Of a DNA stretch of 64,000 nucleotides, positions 16,905 to 26,324 are shown piece by piece. Source of the stretch: Eisenbergiella porci. GTDB lineage: Bacteria; Bacillota; Clostridia; Lachnospirales; Lachnospiraceae. The stretch spans positions 1-64,000 of the forward strand of contig NZ_VUMI01000025.1 in the NCBI RefSeq assembly GCF_009696275.1, in the 5' to 3' direction. A program made the position numbers and the translations under genes. The notes under the pieces are model-generated. The model was not told where the DNA came from. It made no database searches and saw only the letters and a program-made list of their open reading frames with translations. Every line of letters begins with the position of its first letter. Positions within the stretch are counted from its first letter, which is position 1.

Positions 16905-19445
16905 TTAAATATAGTACTCCCTGCCTGCGATTTCCTCTGCGTCAAATCCCAGCACATAAGAAATTCCTTTTTCCGCAGTGAAGCTAACCATGCCGTCCTG
17001 CGCCCTGACGTTTACGCCGGGACCGCTTACTCCGGCCAGCCCATTTGCCTTCACACAGCACGGGCCGCCGATAAGGGCTTTGATTTCTCCGGTCCGAAGC
17101 TTTCCCCTGTCCCAGGAAGCCGATACCTCAAAACCGCCTCTGGCGCGCATTCCCCGGAAATGACCGTCAGACCAGTCCACCGGCACCGCAGGAAGGAGCT
17201 CAATGAAGCCCTGGTGACTCTGCAGAAGCATTTCCGCGATTCCGGCTCCCAGACCGAATATGGCGTCAATCTGCTGGTTCACATTGGTCATCATTCCCGC
17301 TCCCAGACCCTCTCCCGTGCTCTTTAAAAGATGGCCGCATTCCAGTGGATTCTTGAACCGGGCCATCAGGCAAATCTTCCAGGATCCGGGCCAGCCGCCC
17401 TGTTTTCTGGCATGAAGAAGCCTTCTTTCCAGGCTGCGCCTGGCCGCTTCAAATAACTCCGGTGTTCTGGTTTCCGTAATCAGTTCTCCCGGATAGACCG
17501 GGTACATATGGGAGGTGTGGGACATTCCCGGCGTACACTCCTCGTAATCCTCATACCATTCCAGCAGCTGTCCGAAGCGTCCGGTACGAAGAGGCGGGAA
17601 TTTTTTCATGGCTTCCTGAGCCTGTGCAGGGACAGGATCGTCCTCCAGCTTGAGAATATCGGCAGCCTGCGCCACATTGGAAAACAGCTCACGCAAAATA
17701 CTCATATCCATCGTGGATCCGATTGTCACCGCGCTGATCCTGGGGTGATTGGGCGAACATCTGCTTTCCCTGGATACCTCGTCGATAAGCTCAATTACCG
17801 TATCCTCCCCATCCGTGATGAATTTGTTTTCCGGGGAAAGGGAAGGCGCCGTCACCAGATAGCCTTCCTTATTTTCCACAAGGAAATCCAGCATAAATAC
17901 CGCGGCCTCCCTGAGCACCGGATACATTTTCCGCAGGAATGCCTCATCCCGGGTAAATTCATAATGCGTCCAGATATGCTGGCACATCCATGCGCCTCCG
18001 AAGGGCCACCAGCTCCAGGAAGCATCCTCACAGCTTGGCTCCGTAGAACGCCACAGATCCGCATTATGGTGGGTTACCCAGCCCCTGCTATGATAATAGC
18101 CTTCGGCTGTCTGTTTCCCGCTTTCGGAAAGCTCCGTCAGCAGATCCATCATGGGCAGATGGCATTCGGGAAGCCCTAACGCCTCACAGGGCCAGTAATT
18201 CATTTCCACATTAATGTTATTGGTATAATTGCTGGACCAGGGAGGCGCGGGCGTATCATTCCAGATACCCTGCAGGTTCAGCGCCTGTGTGCCCGGCCGG
18301 GAACCGGCAATGGTCAGATATCTGGAATACTGCAGCAGCAAGGCGGCCAGGGACGGATCGTCCACACCCTCGGCGCAGTAGGCCAGCCGCTGTGTTGTTG
18401 GCAGGTTCCCGCTAAGCTCCCGTCCCAAATCCAGATCCAGCCGGTTATAAAGCGACTGGTAATCCGAAATATGCCTGTTTTTTATGGGACCATAGCTTAT
18501 GGACTCCGCGGCAGCCCCGACTGTGCTCCCGTACGCTGCCTCAAGGCTGTCCAGATCTTGCCGGATCTGTTCCAGAAGCTTTCCTGCATCCCTGTCACGC
18601 TCTTTACGGAAACCTGCATAATTCGTTTTTGCCTGTACGGCAATCAGCGCATAGCCTGCATGGTTCACATATACCCTGGCCCCATCGGAAAAAACCTTCC
18701 CGTCACAGGATACCACTCTGGCGCAGCAGGCAAAACGTATGGCATCCGATTCCTCCGGCGCCTTGTAGATGAAGCGGGGCGTAACCGCCGTATAATTGGG
18801 TTCCGCATGATCAGGGGCAATCCCTGTCAAATAAGCCTCCCCGTCCTGTGTCCCGTTAACATAATGCAGCGAGGAGTCCAGGCCAAAAGCGAAATCCAGC
18901 AGTTTTTCTCCATCCGCTCCGCCTTCTTCCCTTTCTGCGGTACAGTAAATAAATGCTTTATTATCCGGAAAGCTGACGAAATATTCCCTGGTATAACGAA
19001 TGTTATCCCTCACCCAGGAAACAGTCTCCACTGCAGTTCCAAGCTGCAGCTGCCTTCTGTAATTGCTGATATCATCATTTTGCGGCTCTATCACCATCTT
19101 TAGCGGCATATTCCGTCTGTTATTTGCCTGCCCCACAGTTAAATGCAGGCTTGCCAAAGGCAGATACGCTTCAAACCAGCGCCCTTCCATATCATTATTA
19201 ATGATATTGTTGGCTTCCTTCACCTTTCCTTCCAGGGAAAGCCTTCTTGCCTCTTCAAATTTGTCATAATGCTGAGGATTCAGATAGAATTCCTCGCTGC
19301 CCGACCAGAGAGTGTCGTCGTTGATATAGACCTCTTCCAGCGGCGCGCCTCCCATCACCGACATGCCAAGCCTGCCATTGCCCAGATAATGGGCGTCACA
19401 GAATTTTTCCGCAGGCTTATCTTCCCAAAGCAGATAATCCTTCAT
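16905..19445 (-). CDS. Alpha-L-fucosidase, GH95
   Basis: An 846-residue family 95 hydrolase that removes alpha-1,2-linked fucose (or galactose in some members) from host glycans or plant xyloglucan. The N-terminal beta domain starts LLWEDKPAEKFCDAHYLGNG with the family's YINDDTLWSG. The (alpha/alpha)6 barrel has LNLQGIWNDTPAPPWSSNYT and NINVEMNYWPCE, including the asparagines that activate water in GH95, and a C-terminal beta domain holds GFIELLPAVP. No signal peptide is seen, so it should act in the cytoplasm on imported oligosaccharides. Length matches the family minus a signal peptide. It is followed by convergent genes and preceded by a MATE pump gene on the same strand. Confidence 0.93.
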   Translation of the reverse strand: MKDYLLWEDKPAEKFCDAHYLGNGRLGMSVMGGAPLEEVYINDDTLWSGSEEFYLNPQHYDKFEEARRLSLEGKVKEANNIINNDMEGRWFEAYLPLASLHLTVGQANNRRNMPLKMVIEPQNDDISNYRRQLQLGTAVETVSWVRDNIRYTREYFVSFPDNKAFIYCTAEREEGGADGEKLLDFAFGLDSSLHYVNGTQDGEAYLTGIAPDHAEPNYTAVTPRFIYKAPEESDAIRFACCARVVSCDGKVFSDGARVYVNHAGYALIAVQAKTNYAGFRKERDRDAGKLLEQIRQDLDSLEAAYGSTVGAAAESISYGPIKNRHISDYQSLYNRLDLDLGRELSGNLPTTQRLAYCAEGVDDPSLAALLLQYSRYLTIAGSRPGTQALNLQGIWNDTPAPPWSSNYTNNINVEMNYWPCEALGLPECHLPMMDLLTELSESGKQTAEGYYHSRGWVTHHNADLWRSTEPSCEDASWSWWPFGGAWMCQHIWTHYEFTRDEAFLRKMYPVLREAAVFMLDFLVENKEGYLVTAPSLSPENKFITDGEDTVIELIDEVSRESRCSPNHPRISAVTIGSTMDMSILRELFSNVAQAADILKLEDDPVPAQAQEAMKKFPPLRTGRFGQLLEWYEDYEECTPGMSHTSHMYPVYPGELITETRTPELFEAARRSLERRLLHARKQGGWPGSWKICLMARFKNPLECGHLLKSTGEGLGAGMMTNVNQQIDAIFGLGAGIAEMLLQSHQGFIELLPAVPVDWSDGHFRGMRARGGFEVSASWDRGKLRTGEIKALIGGPCCVKANGLAGVSGPGVNVRAQDGMVSFTAEKGISYVLGFDAEEIAGREYYI

Positions 19446-19568
19446 TCCCTTGTTTCCCCTTTTCCCGCTGCCCGGTTAATTCTTCTTTATGTGCGGCAGC
19501 CTATCTTCTTTGTACCACATTCGGGGAAAAATGGAAAGGAACATTTCTTCACATCCGGTTACAATATT

Positions 19569-20984
19569 TCATGCGTTTTCCTCTTCCATGAACAAAAGCG
19601 CTCCTTCTGTCTCCAGTTCGGGAGCCTCCTCTTCCATATCCTCCGCGCTGTCCGTAAGCGCACTGCTCTTCCAGACACCTTTTTTATAGAAGGAAAGGGA
19701 AAGCACCATGGCCACCATCCAGCCAATCGGCCAGGACAGCCAGATTCCAAGCGTTCCGAAGGGGCCTGCCAGAATAAATGCCAGGATAACGCGAAGCAGC
19801 AGATCCGAAAATGTAGCTATCATAAAAGACTTCATTGCGCCGGCTCCGCGCAGGACACCATCCGCCATCAGCTTCAGGGAAATCACGAAATAGAAGGGCG
19901 ATACAATTTTTAAAAATTCCATGCCCGTTTCCATTGCTACCGTGCTGCCTTCATTCATAAACAGGGACAGCATGACGTGGCTGCCGAAGAAAAAAGCCAC
20001 AAAAAAGGGTACCGTAATAATCAACGCCAGCTTCACAGCTGCGCCAAAGCCCGCTTTCACTCTCCCCTGCTTTCCCGCGCCCAGATTCTGTGCCGTAAAG
20101 CTGCTCGTTCCGTTTCCCAGCGTGGTCAGGCTGGTGATGGCGAAGGTATTCAGCTTAATCGCCGCAGAGTAACCGGCGATAACAGAAGAACCAAAGGAAT
20201 TTATCAGGCCCTGGATGAAAATATTTCCGATAGAGATAAAGGACTGCTGCAAAATACTGGGCACTGCGATTCTGCTGATTTTCCCAAGCATATTCCATGA
20301 AAACAGCGCCGCCTTACCAGTCGTTTCAACAGAGGCCAGCCTTCTTTTCAGGGTAACGAGCGCCAGCACGCAGGCAACGCCCTGGGCAAGGAAGGTAGCC
20401 CACGCCACACCGGCCACGCCCCAGTGGAAAACCGCCACAAATAGCGTATCCAGTAAAATATTTCCGATGGAGGAACCAATCAGAAAATACAGCGGCGTTT
20501 TGGAATCCCCCAGGGAGGTAAAAATTCCTGTTGCCACATTATATAGGAAAAGGAATACAAATCCGCCGATGTAAATCCGCAGATACAGATCCCCGTCCGC
20601 AAAAATATTATCCGGTGTGTTGATCATCACCATCAGGCCTCTGCTGCCCAGAAGCCCTGCGACAGTAAGCACAAGGGAAAGAGCCAGGGAAGCGATCAGC
20701 GTGGTGGACACCGCCGTTTTCATTTTGTCATACCACTTCGCGCCGAAATACTGGGAAATCACTACGGAGCAGCCGATATTGCTTCCCACGGCAATCGCCA
20801 TAAAAATCATGGTAATGGGATAAGAAGCCCCTACCGCAGCCAGCGCGTCCTCTCCTGCAAATTTCCCCGCAATCACGCTGTCCGCAATATTATACATCTG
20901 CTGGAAAATCACGCTTACAAACATAGGAATCGAAAATTTCCACAGTACGCTCTGCGGTTCTCCTACCGTCAGGTCCTTATTCAT
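19569..20984 (-). CDS. MATE family efflux transporter
   Basis: A 471-residue MATE-type antiporter with about twelve membrane helices. The start region KDLTVGEPQSVLWKFSIPMF and repeated QQMYNIADSVIAGKF and QQSFISIGNIFIQGLINSFG show the two internally homologous halves. The C-terminus is a 35-residue acidic tail (DSAEDMEEEAPELETEG). Start 20984 is preferred over 21002 because AGAGG precedes it at a suitable distance. It exports drugs or metabolites in exchange for Na+ or H+. It is divergent from a LysR gene that may control it; a palindrome and promoter lie between them. Confidence 0.92.
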   Translation of the reverse strand: MNKDLTVGEPQSVLWKFSIPMFVSVIFQQMYNIADSVIAGKFAGEDALAAVGASYPITMIFMAIAVGSNIGCSVVISQYFGAKWYDKMKTAVSTTLIASLALSLVLTVAGLLGSRGLMVMINTPDNIFADGDLYLRIYIGGFVFLFLYNVATGIFTSLGDSKTPLYFLIGSSIGNILLDTLFVAVFHWGVAGVAWATFLAQGVACVLALVTLKRRLASVETTGKAALFSWNMLGKISRIAVPSILQQSFISIGNIFIQGLINSFGSSVIAGYSAAIKLNTFAITSLTTLGNGTSSFTAQNLGAGKQGRVKAGFGAAVKLALIITVPFFVAFFFGSHVMLSLFMNEGSTVAMETGMEFLKIVSPFYFVISLKLMADGVLRGAGAMKSFMIATFSDLLLRVILAFILAGPFGTLGIWLSWPIGWMVAMVLSLSFYKKGVWKSSALTDSAEDMEEEAPELETEGALLFMEEENA

Positions 20985-21170
20985 CACTCTTACCTCTCTC
21001 ATTCTGCCGTCATGCCGGCCATTTCTGTTCTGTTCCGGCTTCCTGGCCGCCGGCGGGTTACTATGCAGCCTGCAGCCGCTCTGTAATTACAACCACCCTG
21101 TAACTGCATCCATATTGTAACACCGGCGGACAAAACCTCCGCATAACATTTGCCTTTCAAACCGTCCTGT

Positions 21171-21225
21171 ATTATACTACTTCTAAAAAGATAAATAAAA
21201 TCAATCATTTCTATGTATTACATAG
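21171..21225. promoter_or_regulatory. MATE promoter and LysR-type palindrome
   Basis: The minus strand has TTTATT (21194-21199), 17 bases, TATAAT (21171-21176). Upstream of it CTATGTA-T-TACATAG (21211-21225) is a perfect 15-bp palindrome with the T-N11-A form expected for a LysR-type activator. The remainder of the 346-base region between the MATE and LysR genes holds a cluster of GTTAC/GTAAC motifs (21059-21122) resembling the dispersed repeat, and no gene. Confidence 0.5.
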
Positions 21226-21330
21226 ATTTTATCTATAATTGTATCTTTTCATGATATAAACCGGGATAAATGCTGACGAGGGCAGTGTTGGAAAAAGCAG
21301 AAATATATCTGCCTATGAGAGGAATACCGA

Positions 21331-22269
21331 ATGAGCGTGAGCTTTGATTCTTACAAAACTTTTTATTATGTTGCCAGGCTGGGAAGCTTTACGGAGGCCG
21401 CAAAGGCGCTTTACGTGACCCAGCCCACAGTCACCCACGCCATACAGATGCTGGAACAGGAGCTGGACTGCGTGCTGTTCCAGCGCTCCCGCAAGGGTGT
21501 TTCCCTGACCCCCGAGGCCGCCATGCTCTATGAGCACGTCAGGGCCGCCTGTGAGCACATTTTTGAAGCGGAAAACGCGCTGAAGGCAAAAAAGAAACTG
21601 CTGGAGGGCCAGGTGAGAATCGGCGCCAGCGAAACCACCCTGCACTTTTTCCTGCTGCCCTTCCTCAAGGAATTTAAAACCCTGCATCCCGGGGTGAAGA
21701 TCAAGGTGAGCAACAGCAGCACCCCCACTGCCCTGGCAGCCCTGCGTTCCGGCCATATTGACTTCGCTATTTTGGTCATGCGTCCTGGTTATAAGGGGGC
21801 TTTCCTGCCACAGGATAAATTCTCCGTTACCAGGCTGGCCGGCTTTCAGGATATTTTCATCGCCGGAAATGACTTTTCCGATTTGGCCGGCCGAAGCGTC
21901 ACGCCGGGGGAGCTTTGCGGCTACCCTTTTATCTGCATGGAGCCGGGCACCGTCACCAGACAGTTCCTGGATGATTTTCTTCTTCAGTTCCATCTGGCTG
22001 TAAGCCCGGACATCGAGCTGGCCACCACCGACCTGATCACCCCTATGGCCGCCAATAATCTGGGTGTGGGCTTTGTCCCCCGCGCCTTCGCCCGCAGTGC
22101 GCTGGAGGAAGGAAGCGTCTTTCAAATCCGGCTGACGGAAACAGTTCCCGAACGGGAAATCTGCGTCATATCCCGCACCGATACGCCGCTGTCCCTTGCC
22201 GGGAACGCCTTTTTGCGGCTGTTTTCTGATTTTGCAGAACCTTCCTGTATAAAGAAGGACTGCCGGTAA
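21331..22269 (+). CDS. LysR family transcriptional regulator
   Basis: A 312-residue LysR-type regulator. The N-terminal winged helix reads FYYVARLGSFTEAAKALYVTQPTVT then IQMLEQELDCVLFQR, and the C-terminal periplasmic-binding-like domain begins GQVRIGASETT. It is transcribed away from the MATE gene, the usual arrangement of a LysR regulator and its target, and a palindrome in the shared spacer supports control of the pump. The effector is unknown. The stop codon falls in the loop of a hairpin. Confidence 0.93.
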   Translation: MSVSFDSYKTFYYVARLGSFTEAAKALYVTQPTVTHAIQMLEQELDCVLFQRSRKGVSLTPEAAMLYEHVRAACEHIFEAENALKAKKKLLEGQVRIGASETTLHFFLLPFLKEFKTLHPGVKIKVSNSSTPTALAALRSGHIDFAILVMRPGYKGAFLPQDKFSVTRLAGFQDIFIAGNDFSDLAGRSVTPGELCGYPFICMEPGTVTRQFLDDFLLQFHLAVSPDIELATTDLITPMAANNLGVGFVPRAFARSALEEGSVFQIRLTETVPEREICVISRTDTPLSLAGNAFLRLFSDFAEPSCIKKDCR

Positions 22270-22279
22270 GCGGCAGTCC
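22257..22279. terminator. Hairpin at the LysR gene end, possible bidirectional terminator
   Basis: GGACTGCCG and CGGCAGTCC form a perfect 9-bp stem with loop GTAAG that contains the LysR stop codon. The flanking runs are only moderately T-rich (TTCTTTA on the minus strand), so termination is uncertain. Confidence 0.45.
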
Positions 22280-22331
22280 CTGATAATTGTGTCACCCCGC
22301 GCATGTCCTGGCAGTCCATCTTTCCCTGGCC

Positions 22332-22607
22332 TTACCCGAAGTCCACACTGTCAACTGCCACTCCCATATATTTTTCCCACAGCTCCCATTCTCCGCGCCC
22401 TGCGGCCTCCTCCAGCTCTGCCAGCAGCCTTACCCTGACAGCGCTCCTGTGGATAAAGCAGGGATTGGGATCATTGAAAAATTCCTCGCTCTTTTCCAGG
22501 ATAATCTCTTCCTTCAGCGGCAAATCGGTCAGCGTTCCCCTGTAAACTTCATGTTCTCCCAACCGGACGCAGATTTCATTTTCCTGCTTTTTCTTTTTCC
22601 CAAACAT
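22332..22607 (-). CDS. Small hypothetical protein, charged
   Basis: A 91-residue protein, not recognised. It starts MFGKKKKQENEICVRLGEHE after a strong site (GGGGGAG), is rich in Glu and Lys, and has no membrane segment or signal. It begins 10 bases after the stop of the thioredoxin/CcdA fusion gene and is probably cotranscribed with it, so it may be an accessory of that membrane thiol system. Confidence 0.65.
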   Translation of the reverse strand: MFGKKKKQENEICVRLGEHEVYRGTLTDLPLKEEIILEKSEEFFNDPNPCFIHRSAVRVRLLAELEEAAGRGEWELWEKYMGVAVDSVDFG

Positions 22608-22617
22608 GTTTCTCCCC

Positions 22618-24306
22618 CTAAATCAGCATATACAGAGAAAATACAGCAAACACAATAAACAGCGCCGCATAGCACAGCTTTACCGCCGGCATCCGCCGCA
22701 GGCTTCCTTCCGACAGCGCCAGGATGCTCTTCCCTCCTGCAACCAGAAGAATGATGAACAGCGCAGGAATACACATAGCTCCCACATACAGGCAAAAGAC
22801 GAAGACCGGAATGCCCTTCTGCGCATCCGTCTGCACCCAGCGCAGTATGGAAGCCAGATAAATCTGCCCTGTGCAGAAAAATTCCCCCAGGGAAACCAGC
22901 ACGCTCCCGCCGAATACAGCCAGGAAAAGCAGCCCTCCCAGCCCCGGACGGACTGTGGACTGCAGAAGCTTTTCATTCCATCTGCGCAGCCCTGCGGGAA
23001 GCTGCATTCTGACCTTCCCATAATTTCCTCTTTTTATCTGGACAAAATCCCAGATGTTTCCCAGTGCCGCTGCCAGGCAAAAGCATACCAGTATTACATT
23101 CAATATATTCCGGGCCAGTCCGAAGGCCTCCAAGGGTATAGCCGATGCGGCTGCGGAAACTGCCAGTCCCAGTCCCAGATAAGCCGCAAATTTTCCAGCC
23201 AGGAAACAGAAACCGTACCGCAGGAAACGGCCGCCGGCCGCCGCAAGCAATGAAAGGAACAGAAGCGTCATGGAAAGCGCACAGGGATTCAGGCCATTCA
23301 GCAGCCCCGTAAGAAGGATGCTTCCGACAGAAACCGCTCCTTCGAAGCCTTTTCCCGCCGCGCTGCCAGGCACCCGTCCCCCATCCGCCGGCTTGCCGTC
23401 CGAAGGCAGATACAGCGCCCCAAGGCCTTCCAGTGCATTAATATACTCTTCCAGCCTCCCGCTGCGGATCTGTTTTTCTCCAGCAAGATAGCGAGTTCCG
23501 ATAAATACCACAGGCACCTTCTGATCTGCCGGCGGCACCTGGTAGGAGTCATACAACTCCATCAGGTACTCCGCATTGTCCTCCTCCATCACGGAAATTT
23601 CACCAAGCTCAACGGGATAGCTCCTCCCGTCCGCTACAGCTTCCGTCGGCAGTCCTGCCAGATATTCCTTTGCCTTCTCACAGCTGTTGCAGCTTTCCGT
23701 GATAAACAGCAGAATATGTATGGAATCCTGGGTTTTCCAGCGGAAACCGCTTTCGCTGCTTCCATTCATTCCGGCGTTTCCCCCGTTGACAGAATCTTCT
23801 TCCCCGGCCTTTACCACTCCGTCTACGGCTGCTTCCCCTTCCTCTTGCGCCCCGTATCCGGCTGTTTTCCCCGACCCTGCCTCTCCGCTGCTTCCTTTTT
23901 CAGCAGCCAACTTAAGGCTGTCGTATAATTCCTCTCTTATCTGGGTATAGCCAATCAGACAGCGTTCTCCTATAATTGCCAGCGGATAGGAAATATCCTC
24001 CTGAGAAATTCCCCTCTCTTCCATGAGCCGGTTCATTTTTTCCTTATTTTCCGGCCGGTAAATATAATATTCATCTATCCAGTAGGGAATGTTGTCTTGC
24101 TTTTCCGCAAGCGTATCCCTGACCAGCTCCCTGAATTTTTCACCCTCGTGGCAGGATTCACAGGGATTATTATGGAAAAAATAAATCACTGTTTTTTCCG
24201 GTTCCGTGTCCGCATCAGCCTCTTTTTTCCCCGCTGTCCACAGTCCAAAGAAACCTGCCGCCGCCAACAACACAATAACAAGAACCGCTGCCGCTGCTTT
24301 CCTCAT
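22618..24306 (-). CDS. Double thioredoxin-like/CcdA-type membrane fusion
   Basis: A 562-residue protein with an N-terminal signal anchor (about 4-25) and two soluble thioredoxin-like segments, each with a CxxC: NPCESC (C49, C52) and ESCNSC (about 206-209). A low-complexity G/E/S linker (about 135-190) separates them. The C-terminal half (about 325-562) has six or more membrane helices with LNGLNPCAL and GEFFCTGQIY, the paired cysteines of the CcdA/DsbD transmembrane domain. The likely role is to carry electrons from cytoplasmic thioredoxin across the membrane to extracytoplasmic disulfides. The order (soluble domains first, two of them, then CcdA) resembles DsbD in concept but is not its usual layout. 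Substrates are unknown. Confidence 0.85.
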   Translation of the reverse strand: MRKAAAAVLVIVLLAAAGFFGLWTAGKKEADADTEPEKTVIYFFHNNPCESCHEGEKFRELVRDTLAEKQDNIPYWIDEYYIYRPENKEKMNRLMEERGISQEDISYPLAIIGERCLIGYTQIREELYDSLKLAAEKGSSGEAGSGKTAGYGAQEEGEAAVDGVVKAGEEDSVNGGNAGMNGSSESGFRWKTQDSIHILLFITESCNSCEKAKEYLAGLPTEAVADGRSYPVELGEISVMEEDNAEYLMELYDSYQVPPADQKVPVVFIGTRYLAGEKQIRSGRLEEYINALEGLGALYLPSDGKPADGGRVPGSAAGKGFEGAVSVGSILLTGLLNGLNPCALSMTLLFLSLLAAAGGRFLRYGFCFLAGKFAAYLGLGLAVSAAASAIPLEAFGLARNILNVILVCFCLAAALGNIWDFVQIKRGNYGKVRMQLPAGLRRWNEKLLQSTVRPGLGGLLFLAVFGGSVLVSLGEFFCTGQIYLASILRWVQTDAQKGIPVFVFCLYVGAMCIPALFIILLVAGGKSILALSEGSLRRMPAVKLCYAALFIVFAVFSLYMLI

Positions 24307-24543
24307 ACTCCCGCCCCTGCCTTTACTCTGAATTCACCAGCTATTTACCACTGTCCGGTATCTGCACATTTAACTGAATTATAGCTTTTCCACGTCATAC
24401 ACGTCAATAGCCATGCTGCCGTTCTTTTCCTGCAGAACCGCTTCATTTTGAATGAATCAGCGCATTTTCGTATACAGATGCCTGCACAGAACCATTCCCA
24501 GACACAGGCTGGCATCCTGCCACCACACAACAGCCGGTTCCGG

Positions 24544-25566
24544 CTACCTGCTCCATACGAACCGTACATAACTTCTGCCCTCCCATACGATGCTTCCACT
24601 CCTCTGCCCGCCCAATTTCCGGCATACAGCCAGAGAAGCGCCATTCCTCTCCGCCGCCAGCGCCTGCACCCGCTCAAATCCCAGCTCCCGGAATCCATAC
24701 TCCAGTATTGCGCCACAGGCCTCCATACAGTACCCCTTCCTCTGTGCCTCCTGGGCAATAATGAAGCCAAGTTCCGGTTCATCGAACCCTTCCCTCATAA
24801 AAAACCCCGCTCTTCCCACACATCTGCCCGATTCCCTCTCCACAAGCATCCAAAGCCCAAATCCGTAAAAAGGATAGGCCCGTTCTATATAAGCCCTGAC
24901 ATATGCCCGTTCCTCCTCCCTATCCTCCGACAGCCCATCCATAACATCCTCAATTCCCGACTGGTCATAGATCTGGTACAGCGCATCCAGATCCTCCTCT
25001 GTCATTTCCCGGACAATAAGCCGGTCCGTCTGCAGAATCTCCCAGGGCTCCTTCACATGCCGCTGATAGACCTTTTCCAGGAAATCTCCGTCCAGGCCTT
25101 CCAGGCCTTCCACCGCATAAGGAATATCCCCCCATACTTTGCCCCTGTTTTCTTCTGTCAGATACAACAAAATGCAGGCATCTTCTCCCGCTGCCGCCCT
25201 GACCGCATCAGGCCTGTCCGTAATGTAGACGGCAGCGTCTTTCCCGGAAGCTTTTCCCTCAGCAATCCGGCCCGCCCCAACCGTTTTATCCGTCCTGTCT
25301 GCCTTATCTGCTTTGTCTGTCTTATCCGCTTTGTCTGCCTTATCCGCCTTATCTGCATTTCCCGCCTTACCTGCCCGTTTTTTCCCCCCACACAGCCCTG
25401 TATCCACCAGCAGCTCCGTCTGATACAGTGCAAGATTCTCCCTAAGTTCCTTTATTTTATCTTCCGCCGCCTCTTTTTCCAGCGACACAATCACTTTTTC
25501 CAACATAAACCGGTTAGCTCCCTTTACGAATTCCCGCATTTCGGCTACAATAGACCTGTCGGCCAT
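24544..25566 (-). CDS. GNAT acetyltransferase with Lys-Ala-Asp repeat linker
   Basis: A 340-residue protein. The C-terminal about 165 residues are a GNAT N-acetyltransferase of the RimJ/RimL type: LIVREMTEEDLDALYQIYD, then GRAGFFMREG, IIAQEAQRKGYCMEA (acetyl-CoA loop) and ERNGASLAVCRKLGG. The preceding about 180 residues are a separate domain (AVYITDRPDAVRAAAGED and LLYLTEENRGKVWGD), seen in related Lachnospiraceae proteins but without known function. Between residues 71 and 93 a run of KAD/KTD triplets interrupts the N-terminal part. The substrate is unknown. A 237-base spacer lies downstream with no recognisable gene. Confidence 0.8.
   Translation of the reverse strand: MADRSIVAEMREFVKGANRFMLEKVIVSLEKEAAEDKIKELRENLALYQTELLVDTGLCGGKKRAGKAGNADKADKADKADKTDKADKADRTDKTVGAGRIAEGKASGKDAAVYITDRPDAVRAAAGEDACILLYLTEENRGKVWGDIPYAVEGLEGLDGDFLEKVYQRHVKEPWEILQTDRLIVREMTEEDLDALYQIYDQSGIEDVMDGLSEDREEERAYVRAYIERAYPFYGFGLWMLVERESGRCVGRAGFFMREGFDEPELGFIIAQEAQRKGYCMEACGAILEYGFRELGFERVQALAAERNGASLAVCRKLGGQRSGSIVWEGRSYVRFVWSR
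25285..25356 (-). repeat. In-frame 9-base tandem repeat (Lys-Ala-Asp)
   Basis: About eight units of a 9-base repeat (GCAGATAAG-like on the minus strand), encoding the KAD/KTD/RTD series in the GNAT protein. It is a multiple of three, so unit gain or loss would not break the frame. Confidence 0.75.
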
Positions 25567-25594
25567 GCGCCTTGCCGCATAGGCTTATTGCAAC

Positions 25595-25621
25595 GTAACT
25601 GTGAGGACATTGAACAGTTAT
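25595..25621. repeat. Dispersed GTAACTGT inverted repeat, copy C
   Basis: GTAACTGT (25595-25602), core GAGGACATTGA, then ACAGTTAT (25614-25621). It sits 38 bases before the cyclophilin start. Confidence 0.7.
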
Positions 25622-25659
25622 ATTGTAACCAAATAAATACCAGAAAGGAAGTTTTATTT

Positions 25660-26181
25660 ATGGCACAGAATCCCGTTGTAACAATCACCATGGAAAACGG
25701 AAATGTTATAAAGGCAGAGCTTTATCCTGAAATCGCCCCTATTTCCGTAAATAACTTTATCAGTCTGATCAATAAGAATTTCTATGACGGGCTGATTTTC
25801 CACAGAGTCATCAAAGGCTTTATGATCCAGGGCGGCGACCCGGTTGGTAACGGAACCGGCGGCCCCGGCTACTCCATCAAAGGAGAATTCTTCCAGAACG
25901 GTGTAAAAAATGACCTGAAGCACACGGAAGGCGTTCTTTCCATGGCCCGTTCCATGGCTCCCAACTCCGCAGGCAGCCAGTTCTTCATCATGCATAAAAA
26001 TTCACCCCATCTGGATGGCTCCTATGCAGCCTTCGGAAAGGTCATCGAAGGAATGGACGTGGTAAACAGCATCGCTGAAACCCGCACGGATTATTCCGAT
26101 CGCCCGCTTGAGGATCAGCGCATCAAAACCATGACCGTGGAAACCTTCGGTGTGGATTATCCGGAACCGGAAAAAATGTAA
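25660..26181 (+). CDS. Peptidyl-prolyl cis-trans isomerase, cyclophilin type
   Basis: A 173-residue cytoplasmic cyclophilin that speeds proline isomerisation during folding. The active-site strand FHRVIKGFMIQGGD (catalytic arginine), GSQFFIMHKNSPHLDGSY and AFGKVIEGMDVV are all conserved. The true start is ATG 25660 after AGAAAGGAAG; the reading frame is open much further upstream but lacks any start signal or homology there. It is a stand-alone gene with the dispersed repeat in its leader region. Confidence 0.95.
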   Translation: MAQNPVVTITMENGNVIKAELYPEIAPISVNNFISLINKNFYDGLIFHRVIKGFMIQGGDPVGNGTGGPGYSIKGEFFQNGVKNDLKHTEGVLSMARSMAPNSAGSQFFIMHKNSPHLDGSYAAFGKVIEGMDVVNSIAETRTDYSDRPLEDQRIKTMTVETFGVDYPEPEKM

Positions 26182-26223
26182 GCTATAGCCGTCCGGGCAG
26201 CCGGATGGTTACACAGGCTTTTC

Positions 26224-26309
26224 CCAAAAATTTCAGCCGGAGCCGGAAAGCGTATTTACGTAACAGTTCAGATAATCCTGAACCTGCTGCCGCCTCCGGC
26301 TCCGGCTGA
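26224..26309 (-). terminator. Long hairpin, probable terminator of GNAT gene
   Basis: TCAGCCGGAGCCGG (26233-26246) and CCGGCTCCGGCTGA (26296-26309) are perfect 14-base inverted repeats enclosing a smaller hairpin GTTCAG/CTGAAC. On the minus strand the stem is followed by AAATTTTT, so it best serves the minus-strand GNAT gene and may also end the cyclophilin transcript. Confidence 0.55.
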
Positions 26310-26324
26310 ATCATGGACTTTTCC

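Noticed and set aside
24448-25659. Upstream extension of the cyclophilin frame (about 400 residues)
   Set aside because: It runs antisense through the GNAT gene, has repetitive composition from that gene's KAD repeat, and the cyclophilin has its own start and ribosome binding site at 25660.
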